A DNA stretch of 18,084 nt from JALOAT01 sp041677345 (GCA_041677345.1 JBAYQE010000053.1:1-18084); one strand, 5' to 3'. Positions 1 to 7,364 are shown, counted from the stretch's first letter. The notes: generated by a model from the letters alone, not told the origin. Translations and numbers: made by a program.

Positions 1-963
1 GACCATGTCGTCGAGGCGCCACTCGTCCACCGCGGTCAGGTCGTAGAGCATGCGGTTGGCCGAGCAGGTCTCGTCGGCCACCACCACGCCGCCGGCCTCT
101 TCGATGAGCAGCGGCAGCTTGAGATTGGGAAAGATGGGCGGCGAGCCGGTGAACAGGATGCGCGGCGCCTTGCGCTGGGCGGCCTGAAAACTCTCCTGCA
201 GGCGTTGCTGCAACTCCTGATTCAGTGCCTCCACCGCCGCGGTCCAGCGTTCGATGTCGTCGAAGAAGAACGCGTTGGTGACCAGGAAGGCATCTTTGCC
301 GAGGAACACCGCGGGCTGGCTCTTGCGGAGCTGGTGCAGCGTGCGGAACGCCGCCTGCGCACGCGCCGTGCGCGCCATGGCTGCCTTGAGCGCCTTGCGG
401 GTCAGTCGCTTGCCGGTGACTTCACTGAGCTGCACGGCGAACTGCCGCACGCTGCGTTGCCAGTAGAGCCGCGCCTCCTCGCTCTCCTTGGCCGGCGGCA
501 GTTCCAGGTCGTACACCCGGTGGCCCATCGCCTCGATCATGGCGCTGGCCTTTTTCTTCTGGTCGCAAGTGGTGGGGTTGACGATCAGATCGAGCTTGCC
601 GACGCGCGGCACCGGGTCTTGGCTACTGAGCATGCCCAGCGTCGCCTTCACCAGCGAACAGGACTTGGCGGGCATGAAATCGCCGCCGATCTGATCATAG
701 TGATAGGCGCCGTTACACAGGCGCACCGGGGTGGCGCCGACGGCGTGGATCAATTCCTCCGGCGCCTGGATGCAGGTGGTGCCGATACGCATCCCCTCGT
801 ATGACAGGGCCTCGCCCTGGCAGTAGACGCGGCGGAACAGGTCGTAGAAGTAATCCATCGCCCGCGGGTTGTCATCGAAGCGGTCGGTGATGTGGTCGAG
901 GATGTGCTCCGCCTCGCGCGCCTGACGGCTGTGATTGAACGATAGGGGTTGGCGCTCACTCAC
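1..963 (-). CDS. Double-cubane-cluster / 2-hydroxyacyl-CoA dehydratase family protein (YjiM/HgdB-like), C-terminus outside window
   Basis: The first 321 residues are present and the reading frame stays open to the window edge. I recognise the 2-hydroxyacyl-CoA dehydratase superfamily, closest in pattern to the YjiM / double-cubane-cluster proteins. The signature cysteines are all there: GTTCIQAPEE (C64), RLC (C83), AKSCSLVK (C102), PTTCDQKKK (C133) and DETCSANR (C300). In the family these Fe-S proteins receive electrons from an ATP-hydrolysing activator (HgdC/YjiL type) and perform difficult low-potential reductions; the substrate here is unknown. Family members are about 380-420 residues, so roughly 60-100 residues are missing. 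The start is a GTG at 961-963, with AAAGGAG (970-976) six bases upstream, and it overlaps the end of the preceding ferredoxin gene by 8 bases, which implies translational coupling. It is the last visible gene of the TonB-receptor operon. The activator gene, if linked, would lie beyond the left edge. Confidence 0.88.
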   Translation of the reverse strand, partial: MSERQPLSFNHSRQAREAEHILDHITDRFDDNPRAMDYFYDLFRRVYCQGEALSYEGMRIGTTCIQAPEELIHAVGATPVRLCNGAYHYDQIGGDFMPAKSCSLVKATLGMLSSQDPVPRVGKLDLIVNPTTCDQKKKASAMIEAMGHRVYDLELPPAKESEEARLYWQRSVRQFAVQLSEVTGKRLTRKALKAAMARTARAQAAFRTLHQLRKSQPAVFLGKDAFLVTNAFFFDDIERWTAAVEALNQELQQRLQESFQAAQRKAPRILFTGSPPIFPNLKLPLLIEEAGGVVVADETCSANRMLYDLTAVDEWRLDDMV

Positions 964-1924
964 CGGCGGCTCCTTTGTTCATACGTTTGATGAAGCCCTG
1001 TTCGGTCGCTTCGAAAAGGGTGACGCCCGCGAAAGTGGCCTTGAGGGCGCCGTCCTCGGGGCAGGCGGAGACGCATTTCAGGCACAGGATGCAGTCGTCC
1101 TGCATGATGCGCGTGGTGTTCACCTCGTCAGCGATCTCCTTGATGTCCATGTCGCACACGCGGTAGCAATCACCGCAGCGGGTGCATTTGCCGCCGTCCT
1201 TGCGCAGTTGCAGCAGCGCCGGCCGGGAGAGCAGGTAGTGCAGCGCGCTCATGGGGCAGAAGAAGCAGAAGAAACGCTTTTTCACGAAGGCGCCTGCGAA
1301 GAATCCGCCGGTGATGAGCATGCCCAGCGCGGTCATGATCATGGTGCTCTTTTCCGCGAAGTTGACCGTGAGCTGCGAGGTGTCGCCGGTGAACAGCGGG
1401 AGGATCATGCGACCCGGGCAGATGTCGCAAAAGGGCGTGCCCAGGCTGTGCGGCAGCAGTCCGCCGCCCACCGCCAGGGGCATGAGGAGGGTGAGGGCAA
1501 GCAGCACGTACTTGATCACCGTGAGACGGCGGAAGGCGGCCTCGCGATAGCGCGAAAAGCGCACGCCCAGACGCGTGCGCAGCGCGGTGATCCAATCCTG
1601 CAAGGTGCCGAGCGGACAGGCGTAGCCGCACCAGGCCTTGTTGAGCACGAAGAACCACAGGGCGAACAACACGAAGGCCTCTAGGACTCCGAGAATCGCC
1701 CAACTGAACAGCCGTTCCCAGGGCACGCTCAACTGGTGTTGCAGCGGCAGCAGGTAACACACGCCACCACGGCTTTCACCGACGAAACCACAGGCGAAGG
1801 TGGGCAGGCTGTTGCCCAGGTTCACGGCGGCGTAACCGCCATAAACGAACAGCACGAAGAAGCCCAGTTGCAGCCAGAAGCGGAAGCGCCTGAGGTCGAT
1901 GCCGTTGATCCACTGCCTAATCAT
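956..1924 (-). CDS. NapH/CcoG-like membrane-bound polyferredoxin
   Basis: This 322-residue membrane protein has two C-terminal [4Fe-4S] ferredoxin motifs of the CxxCxxCxxxC type (C247-C250-C253-C257 and C278-C281-C284-C288). About five hydrophobic segments precede them (near residues 15-35, 72-94, 136-155, 194-214 and a short one near 218-232). Additional cysteine pairs lie at membrane edges: C45/C56, C99/C103 (CGYACP), C166/C169 (CDICP) and C220/C223 (CFFCP). The CxxxCP/CxxCP pattern is typical of NapH, NosR and CcoG, which move electrons between the quinone pool and metal centres. I chose ATG 1922-1924, which overlaps the upstream stop and follows GAGGTG at good spacing; an ATG 48 bases further upstream lies inside the upstream gene and has no such support. 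Inference: it supplies electrons to, or takes them from, the periplasmic and cytoplasmic partners encoded next to it. It is neither NapH nor NosR by context. Confidence 0.85.
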   Translation of the reverse strand: MIRQWINGIDLRRFRFWLQLGFFVLFVYGGYAAVNLGNSLPTFACGFVGESRGGVCYLLPLQHQLSVPWERLFSWAILGVLEAFVLFALWFFVLNKAWCGYACPLGTLQDWITALRTRLGVRFSRYREAAFRRLTVIKYVLLALTLLMPLAVGGGLLPHSLGTPFCDICPGRMILPLFTGDTSQLTVNFAEKSTMIMTALGMLITGGFFAGAFVKKRFFCFFCPMSALHYLLSRPALLQLRKDGGKCTRCGDCYRVCDMDIKEIADEVNTTRIMQDDCILCLKCVSACPEDGALKATFAGVTLFEATEQGFIKRMNKGAAGE

Positions 1925-2885
1925 GGAAGCGCACCTCGCGAAACGGCCGGGTGCGGCGCCGGCGATAGACATAGGCGCCCAGACCGCCGAAGCTCAAACC
2001 AAACAGGCCGATGGCGAGGCCGTAGGCGTAGGACTGGTAATCGCGGCTGGACGGGTGGTATTGCCCGGCCAGGGTGGCCTGGTAGCGGGTGCGCGCGTAG
2101 GGCGCGCCGTCCAGGGTGCCGGCCTCGTCCGTCTCCCGGGTGGCCACCACCAGGAAGTCCTGCCGGTGGCGGTAATCGAAGTCATCCCAATCGGGGAAGT
2201 AGTCGCGCACGAGGATGAAACGGGCGCGGCCTTCCGCGTCACTGTGCACGGTATTGCGCCAGCCGGAAGCGGTGGTCATCGTGACCTCCGCCCCTGCCAC
2301 GGGTGCGCCGTGGGCCAGCACGCGAAACATCACCGTGTCGCCGAAGCCGAGGCGGGTATGAAAATCTTCCTTGTGGAGGCGTTCGCGGACGAGCTCCAGG
2401 GGAATGCTCGCCAGGTGTTTGGGCGGCATCTTGCTCTGCACATCGTCGTGGCCTTCGCGACAGCTGTGCTTGAGCACCTCCGCCTTGGCCACGCTGACAT
2501 GCAGGTGAGCGTCCCGCACCTGTCGCTGGGTCAGATAGACGTCGTAGAAACCTTCCTGTGCCACGGGGAAGCGCCATTGACTGTGCTTCCCTGTTGGATC
2601 GGCCGATGGTGTGCTGTGCACGCCGGCAGGATCCTGCACCAGGAATTCACCGCCCGTGGCCGCCGCCGCATAGCCGGCGGTAGCCGGGGTCGGCCCGGTG
2701 CGTAGCCACAGGCGCTTGAAAAACGTGCCCCGCGGGCCGGGTTCCAGCCAGCCGCCGTGGGCACTGCGCAGCCGCGCGGTCATGGCCGGGTCGGGCGGCT
2801 GGTCCGACAGCCACAGGGGCTCCGCCGCCACGTACTGTCCACAGAGGGCCAGGCACAGCACCGCCCAGAAACGAAAGACCACCAT
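1917..2885 (-). CDS. Periplasmic protein with signal peptide and C-terminal membrane anchor, unknown function (possibly DUF4198-like)
   Basis: I do not recognise this 322-residue protein firmly. It has a signal peptide (residues 1-21, ending near YVAAEP), a long periplasmic part and one C-terminal membrane helix (about 286-307) followed by an arginine-rich tail, so it should be anchored facing the periplasm. A carboxypeptidase-regulatory or Ig-like fold is suggested around 180-250 (PVAGAEVTM, then SDAEGRARF), as in DUF4198 proteins often linked to metal uptake. A His/Cys-rich stretch (H127, H129, H140, C142, H146) could bind a metal. ATG 2883-2885 is preceded by GAGGAG at 7-base spacing; in-frame codons further upstream lie inside the receptor gene. 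It starts 22 bases after the receptor stop and its own stop overlaps the polyferredoxin start. Function is inferred only from context: handling of the substrate that the receptor brings in. Confidence 0.78.
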   Translation of the reverse strand: MVVFRFWAVLCLALCGQYVAAEPLWLSDQPPDPAMTARLRSAHGGWLEPGPRGTFFKRLWLRTGPTPATAGYAAAATGGEFLVQDPAGVHSTPSADPTGKHSQWRFPVAQEGFYDVYLTQRQVRDAHLHVSVAKAEVLKHSCREGHDDVQSKMPPKHLASIPLELVRERLHKEDFHTRLGFGDTVMFRVLAHGAPVAGAEVTMTTASGWRNTVHSDAEGRARFILVRDYFPDWDDFDYRHRQDFLVVATRETDEAGTLDGAPYARTRYQATLAGQYHPSSRDYQSYAYGLAIGLFGLSFGGLGAYVYRRRRTRPFREVRFHD

Positions 2886-2907
2886 CGAAAGTCTCCTCAA
2901 GGGCAGG

Positions 2908-4923
2908 CTACCACTGGTAGGAAAGTCCGGCGTAGAACGTGCGTGGGACACCCACGTCAAATTCGCGGCCGCCAGGCTTGAAACTCACCCGCTCGGCGTA
3001 CTTCTCGTCGGTGAGGTTCAACACGTGTGCCCACCAGGACCAGTGCGCGCCGCTCCAGGTGACGCGCAGGTGGAACAGATCGGGCCGGTCGGCCTTGCCG
3101 GCCGGGTCGTCGTTGCTGTCGCTGGTGTAGTACTCAGTGATGGTGTTCCACTCCAGCTCAGCGGCGAGCCCGGGCATCGGCAGCCAGGTAAGGCGCGTGT
3201 CCAGGTGATGCTTGGGCGATGCCTGCAGCGTGTTGCCGCTCAGGTCGTCACTGCCGTCCACGTAGTCGAGATAACGGTTGTCGGCATAGGTGTGCGCCAC
3301 GTCCAGGCGCCAGTGGTCGTGGGGCTGCCAACCGAGCAGGGTCTCCACGCCCTGGACCCGCACCTCGCCTGCGTTGACGTATTTCTCCAGGCGTTCGTTT
3401 TCCACCAGCATGTCGGTGATGGTGGTGCGGTAAACGGCCACGTCGTAGGTGAAGCGGCTGGCCGGAATCCGGCCACGCAGGCCGACTTCCACGTTTTCGG
3501 CCCGTTCGGGATCGAGGTCGGGATTGGCGTCGTAGCCGCGGCCGCCCACGAACAGATGGGTACGGCTCGGCACCACGAAACCCTGCCCGTAACCGATCCA
3601 GGCGGTGTTATGCGGATTGAGGTCGAAGCTGGCGCCCGCCTTGGGGCTCACGTGGCCGAAGGTCTTGGATTCGTCAAAGCGGGTGGTGCTCCCGCGCGAG
3701 GTCTTGTGACCCTCCGCGGAGTACTCGATGCGGTCGTAGCGCGCGCCGAGCGAGAGGCGCAGGCGCTCAAGCGGGGCGATCTCGTATTGAACGAACGGCG
3801 AGGTTCCGACGGCGGTCACGTCGAACTGCTGAGCGACGGCGCTGGACGTGGTGCGCCCCTCGAAGGTGGTGGTGTCCAGGGCGCTGTGCAGCAGGTCCAG
3901 ACCGGTGATCAGTTGCGAACGGGAGGCCTCGAAGTCCTGCCGGTACAACGCCACCAGGTTGTGGTTCACCACGTCGTTGCTGCTGATGCCGCCGATGGCG
4001 CTGTAGGAAGGCGTGCCCTCGGTCTGGCTGTGCCTCACGCCGTAGGAGATGTCGAGGGCGGAACGGCTGCCCAGCTGGCGCTCGTACTTGACGGTGCCCG
4101 ACACGGATTCCTCATCGTTGTAGGCATCCAGCACCGCCGCCTGGCGCCAGTCGCTCTTGAACTGCGCCTCGCTCAGCGAGCCCGGGTCCTCCTGGAAATT
4201 GTCCAGGTATTCGGCACGAACGGTCACGCTGGACTGGAGGTCCGGCGCAAACTGAAGCTTGCCGCTGGCGGCGCGCCGACGACGTGCGGTGCGGTCCTGC
4301 CAGCCGTCGGTGTCGAGGAAATTGGCGTCGGCGAAATAGCCCAGCGCGCCGAGGGTGCCCGCGGCCGAAACGCCGCCGCGCCGGCGCTGGTGCTCACCCA
4401 GTTCACCCCACACCCGATATTCCGGATCCAGCGGCGGCTCGCGGGTGATGACGTTGATTACGCCGCCAAGCGCGTTACTGCCGTAGAGCGCGGAGGCGGG
4501 CCCGCGCACCACCTCCACCCGTTCGATGTCGAAGGTGTTGGTGTCTTCCGCGCCCGAGATGGTGCCGGTACCGAAGGCGGCGCGCGTGGCCAGGCCGTCG
4601 ACCAGGTTGATGGTGTAATTGCGGCCGCTGGGGATGCGCAGGTTGCGGATCATGCTGTAGCCCGGGATCCGCTTCATGAGCTCGGTGGTGGCGCTGGTGA
4701 ACTTGATGGTGTCCAGTTCCTCCTTGCCGACCACGCTGACTGCGGCCGTCGTGTCCTGGAGTTCCGAGGCCATGCGCGTGGCGGTGACCGAGATCACCGG
4801 ATGGTCCGGTGCTGTGGCATTTTTTGCGGTGGTTTGTGCCTGTGCGCCGGCGGCGATGGTGAAGAGGCTGGATACCAGACAGGCGATGCGGGTGAAGCGC
4901 GTGGCAGTCATCATGGGGCCCAT
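2908..4923 (-). CDS. TonB-dependent outer-membrane receptor
   Basis: The 671-residue precursor has a signal peptide (about residues 5-30, ending AGAQAQ), a likely TonB box near HPVISVTATR (41-50), and a plug domain with the classic VEVVRGPASALYGSNALGG (136-154). A beta-barrel follows, whose last strand ends in an aromatic residue (SYQW), as needed for BAM assembly. Such receptors import iron chelates, cobalamin, nickel complexes or other scarce ligands using TonB energy; the ligand cannot be read from sequence. It is the first gene of a four-gene operon and sits behind a sigma-54-type promoter. The start is uncertain among ATG 4921-4923, 4912-4914 and 4909-4911, because no strong Shine-Dalgarno sequence is present; all give the same mature protein. 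No Fur box or cobalamin riboswitch was seen in the leader, so ordinary iron or B12 control is not supported. Confidence 0.93.
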   Translation of the reverse strand: MGPMMTATRFTRIACLVSSLFTIAAGAQAQTTAKNATAPDHPVISVTATRMASELQDTTAAVSVVGKEELDTIKFTSATTELMKRIPGYSMIRNLRIPSGRNYTINLVDGLATRAAFGTGTISGAEDTNTFDIERVEVVRGPASALYGSNALGGVINVITREPPLDPEYRVWGELGEHQRRRGGVSAAGTLGALGYFADANFLDTDGWQDRTARRRRAASGKLQFAPDLQSSVTVRAEYLDNFQEDPGSLSEAQFKSDWRQAAVLDAYNDEESVSGTVKYERQLGSRSALDISYGVRHSQTEGTPSYSAIGGISSNDVVNHNLVALYRQDFEASRSQLITGLDLLHSALDTTTFEGRTTSSAVAQQFDVTAVGTSPFVQYEIAPLERLRLSLGARYDRIEYSAEGHKTSRGSTTRFDESKTFGHVSPKAGASFDLNPHNTAWIGYGQGFVVPSRTHLFVGGRGYDANPDLDPERAENVEVGLRGRIPASRFTYDVAVYRTTITDMLVENERLEKYVNAGEVRVQGVETLLGWQPHDHWRLDVAHTYADNRYLDYVDGSDDLSGNTLQASPKHHLDTRLTWLPMPGLAAELEWNTITEYYTSDSNDDPAGKADRPDLFHLRVTWSGAHWSWWAHVLNLTDEKYAERVSFKPGGREFDVGVPRTFYAGLSYQW

Positions 4924-4982
4924 CAACGATCTTTCATGGCTAGGCGACGCCTCCGTGCGACAGGGGGAAACACCGATGGATC

Positions 4983-4999
4983 AGCAACATCCATGCCAG
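4983..4999 (-). promoter_or_regulatory. Sigma-54 (-24/-12) promoter of the TonB-receptor operon
   Basis: The minus strand reads CTGGCATGGATGTTGCT. Compared with the sigma-54 consensus YTGGCACGRNNNTTGCW it differs at one base only (T for C inside the -24 element), and the GG-to-GC spacing is correct. The predicted transcription start is near 4972, giving a leader of about 50 bases before the receptor ATG. Sigma-54 promoters need an activating enhancer-binding protein, so the operon is probably switched on by a specific signal. Confidence 0.7.
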
Positions 5000-5080
5000 C
5001 CGCAAGTCATTGATATGTGTCGGCGCCCGTAGTTGGCGGGCCGCAGATCGGGCGATTTGCCACAACGAGTGAGCGAAAAG

Positions 5081-5098
5081 ACCCGACCATTGCCGGGT
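5081..5098. promoter_or_regulatory. Candidate enhancer-binding-protein site (inverted repeat)
   Basis: ACCCG and CGGGT are separated by 8 bases and form a perfect short inverted repeat centred about 117 bases upstream of the predicted sigma-54 start site. This is the usual distance for an activator site. The arms are only 5 bases in GC-rich DNA, so chance is possible. It does not match the NifA consensus TGT-N10-ACA. Confidence 0.25.
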
Positions 5099-5193
5099 TC
5101 GGTGCGGGCTGTCGATGGGAGATTGGGTGTGAAGGTGCGGTACGCTGGTATGCAGCGAACGTCCGGGTCGGGATTGCCTTTGCCGTACGCGCC

Positions 5194-5222
5194 TTGTCCC
5201 TCCGCAGGGTGCTGCCTACAAT
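5194..5222 (+). promoter_or_regulatory. Sigma-70-type promoter upstream of hemL
   Basis: TTGTCC (5194-5199), a 17-base spacer, then TACAAT (5217-5222) matches the -35/-10 consensus at 4 of 6 and 5 of 6 positions. The start site would be near 5229, leaving an unusually long leader of about 190 bases before hemL. A second -10-like hexamer, TATGAT, lies at 5329-5334 but lacks a good -35. Confidence 0.5.
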
Positions 5223-5422
5223 CCGGAGCGCACCCGCCGGCATGCCCGGGCCATGAACACGCAGCCGTGGTGCGGCGAACCCGCGGCGCTATCAGGACAG
5301 ACATCGAACCCGCTGCCGCCCGGCGGAGTATGATGGGCACGGCCTCGCCGGCCCGCCCTGGACGCTCGACGGACCGCCCACCGGCGACACTTCCGTAGAT
5401 TCAAGAAGAAAGATCAAGACCC

Positions 5423-6706
5423 ATGCAAAACTCGCAAAACCTCTTCGCCGCGGCCCAGAAACACATTCCGGGCGGTGTCAATTCGCCCGTGCGGGCGTTC
5501 CGCGGCGTGGGCGGCGACCCGGTGTTCGTTAAGCGCGTGAACGGCGCCTACATGTGGGGCGAGGACGATCGCCGCTACATCGATTACGTGGGTTCGTGGG
5601 GCCCGGCCATCGTCGGCCATGCCCACCCGGCGGTGGTGAAGGCGGTGCAGGACACGGCGGCGGACGGCCTCTCCTTCGGTGCGCCCTCGGTGCGCGAGAC
5701 CGTCATGGCCGACCGCTTGTGTGAGCTGGTACCCTCCATGGACCTGGTGCGCATGGTGAGCTCCGGCACCGAGGCCACCATGTCGGCCATCCGCCTGGCA
5801 CGTGGCCACACCGGCCGCGACAAGATCGTGAAGTTCGAAGGCTGTTATCACGGCCATTCCGATTCCCTGCTGGTGAAGGCCGGTTCGGGCGCACTCACCC
5901 TGGGCGTACCGAGCAGCCCGGGCGTGCCGGCCGCGCTCGCCGAACACACCCTGACCCTGCCCTACAACGACCTCCAGGCCGTGCGCGACACCTTCGTGGA
6001 AATGGGTGGGCAGATTGCCTGCATCATCGTGGAGCCGGTGGCCGGCAACATGAACTGCATCCCGCCGGTACCTGGCTTCCTGGAAGGCTTGCGCGAGGTG
6101 TGCGATGCCTACGGCACCGTGTTGATCTTCGACGAGGTAATGACCGGCTTCCGCGTCGCCCTCGGCGGTGCCCAAGCGCACTACGGCATCGTTCCGGACC
6201 TCACCACCCTCGGCAAGGTGGTGGGTGGCGGCATGCCCGTGGGCGCCTTCGGCGGCAAGCGCGCCATCATGGAAGAGATCGCCCCGCTCGGTCCCGTCTA
6301 TCAGGCCGGTACGCTGTCGGGCAACCCGGTGGCCATGGCCGCGGGCCTTGCCACCCTCGACCTGGTACAGCAGCCCGGTTTCTACGAGGAACTGGCCCGC
6401 AAGACGGCCTACCTGGCCGAAGGCATCATGGGCGCGGCGAAGCAGGCCGGCGTGTCCATGAGCGAGAACCATGTGGGCGGCATGTTCGGCCTGTTCTTCA
6501 CCAGCGAGGCGAAGATCACCAGCTACGGCCAGGCCGTGAGCCGCTGTGACGTGGAGCGCTTCAAGCGCTTCTTCCACGGCATGCTGGAGGAAGGTGTTTA
6601 CCTGGCGCCATCCGCCTTCGAGGCCGGTTTCGTCTCTGCGGCGCACACCCAACAGGACCTGGACGACACCATCGCCGCCGCGGCACGGGTGCTGACGCGG
6701 ATCTGA
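5423..6706 (+). CDS. hemL: Glutamate-1-semialdehyde 2,1-aminomutase
   Basis: The 427-residue product converts glutamate-1-semialdehyde to 5-aminolevulinate, the committed tetrapyrrole precursor, in the cytoplasm. It is a class-III aminotransferase fold with the PLP-binding lysine at K265 in TLGKVVGGGMPVGAFGG, plus the typical N-terminal FAAAQKHIPGGVNSPVRAF, SSGTEATMSA and FEGCYHGHSD motifs. Length and lysine position match the E. coli enzyme. A purine-rich stretch (AAGAAGAAAGA) lies about 10 bases before the ATG. gloC follows after only 5 bases, so the two are probably co-transcribed, although their functions are not obviously linked. Confidence 0.98.
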   Translation: MQNSQNLFAAAQKHIPGGVNSPVRAFRGVGGDPVFVKRVNGAYMWGEDDRRYIDYVGSWGPAIVGHAHPAVVKAVQDTAADGLSFGAPSVRETVMADRLCELVPSMDLVRMVSSGTEATMSAIRLARGHTGRDKIVKFEGCYHGHSDSLLVKAGSGALTLGVPSSPGVPAALAEHTLTLPYNDLQAVRDTFVEMGGQIACIIVEPVAGNMNCIPPVPGFLEGLREVCDAYGTVLIFDEVMTGFRVALGGAQAHYGIVPDLTTLGKVVGGGMPVGAFGGKRAIMEEIAPLGPVYQAGTLSGNPVAMAAGLATLDLVQQPGFYEELARKTAYLAEGIMGAAKQAGVSMSENHVGGMFGLFFTSEAKITSYGQAVSRCDVERFKRFFHGMLEEGVYLAPSAFEAGFVSAAHTQQDLDDTIAAAARVLTRI

Positions 6707-6711
6707 GTCTC

Positions 6712-7341
6712 ATGCACTACCGCATCCTCCCGGTCACCGCGTTTCAGCAGAACTGCTCGCTGATCTGGTGCGACGCTACCCGTCATGGGGCACTGGTGGA
6801 CCCGGGCGGCGACGAGGAGCTGCTGCTCGCGGCGGCGGAGCGGGAGGGCGTGACCATCGAGCGCCTATTGCTCACCCACGGCCACGTGGACCACGTGGCA
6901 GCGGCGGGCGACCTGGCCCGCCGCCTCGGTGTGCCCATCGAGGGGCCGCATGAAGACGATCGCTTCTGGCTGGAGGCGTTACCGCAGCAATCGGCGCATT
7001 TCGGTTTTCCGCACGCCGATGCTTTCCTGCCCGATCGCTGGCTGCAGGAAGGCGATGTGGTCAGCATCGGCCAAGTGAAGCTGGAGGTGCTCCACTGCCC
7101 GGGGCACACCCCCGGCCACATCATCCTGTTCGCGCGCGCCGCACAAGTGGCCTTCGTGGGCGACGTACTGTTCCACGGCTCTATCGGCCGCACCGATTTC
7201 CCGCGCGGCGATCATGCCGCGCTGCTCGATTCCATCCGTCACAAGCTGCTTCCACTCGGTGACGACATCACCTTCGTACCGGGCCACGGGCCGGTCTCCA
7301 CCTTCGGCGAGGAACGTCGCAGCAATCCGTTTTTGCGGTAG
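6712..7341 (+). CDS. gloC: Metallo-beta-lactamase-fold hydrolase, type II glyoxalase (YcbL/GloC)
   Basis: This 209-residue protein matches the E. coli YcbL/GloC pattern almost throughout, starting MHYRILPVTAFQQNCSLIW. Metal ligands are visible in T55-H-G-H-V-D-H61, in HCPGHTPGH, in VGDVLFHGS and in VPGHGP near the end. The family hydrolyses S-lactoylglutathione or related thioesters in methylglyoxal detoxification, with two metal ions in the active site. It starts 5 bases after the hemL stop, without an obvious Shine-Dalgarno sequence, which suggests translation coupled to hemL. It converges on the rhodanese gene across a short hairpin-forming gap. Confidence 0.93.
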   Translation: MHYRILPVTAFQQNCSLIWCDATRHGALVDPGGDEELLLAAAEREGVTIERLLLTHGHVDHVAAAGDLARRLGVPIEGPHEDDRFWLEALPQQSAHFGFPHADAFLPDRWLQEGDVVSIGQVKLEVLHCPGHTPGHIILFARAAQVAFVGDVLFHGSIGRTDFPRGDHAALLDSIRHKLLPLGDDITFVPGHGPVSTFGEERRSNPFLR

Positions 7342-7359
7342 AAGTCCGCGAGCGGACTT
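7342..7359. terminator. Short hairpin between convergent genes
   Basis: AAGTCCGC-GA-GCGGACTT is a perfect 8-base inverted repeat directly after the gloC stop and 6 bases before the end of the convergent rhodanese gene. It could stop transcription from both sides, but neither side has a T-run, so it is not a canonical intrinsic terminator. Confidence 0.4.
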
Positions 7360-7364
7360 CCTCA

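Larger units (their letters stand above)
4924..5422. other. Intergenic region between divergent receptor operon and hemL
   Basis: About 500 bases separate the two divergent genes. Short open frames exist on both strands (up to about 120 codons), but they have arginine/proline-rich shadow composition, no supporting ribosome-binding site and no family resemblance I can name. What it does hold is the sigma-54 promoter (4983-4999), a small inverted repeat (5081-5098) and a sigma-70-type promoter reading towards hemL (5194-5222). I found no riboswitch or tRNA in it. Confidence 0.6.

Noticed and set aside
205..804. 199-codon plus-strand frame at the left edge
   Set aside because: It is antisense to the partial double-cubane protein, whose frame stays open to the window edge with conserved cysteines.
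2698..5013. 771-codon open frame antisense to the TonB receptor
   Set aside because: It has no family motifs, is rich in Gly/Ala/Val/His/Arg, and lies opposite a receptor with complete motifs; it is an artefact of high GC codon bias.
5009..5022. FNR-like half site TTGAT
   Set aside because: The second half (ATCAA) is absent at the right spacing.
4927..5230. Cobalamin riboswitch, Fur box or NifA site (TGT-N10-ACA) upstream of the receptor
   Set aside because: Read on both strands; no B12-box-like sequence, Fur-like palindrome or correctly spaced TGT/ACA pair was found.
4981..5398. Small proteins of about 120 residues in the receptor-hemL gap
   Set aside because: Frames on both strands are arginine/proline-rich, overlap each other and the promoters, and show no recognisable family.
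5414..6652. 412-codon frame antisense to hemL
   Set aside because: Shadow of hemL with skewed His/Gly/Ala composition and no ribosome-binding site.
7342..7359. Canonical rho-independent terminator
   Set aside because: The hairpin is perfect but has no T-run on either side; kept only as a weak terminator candidate.
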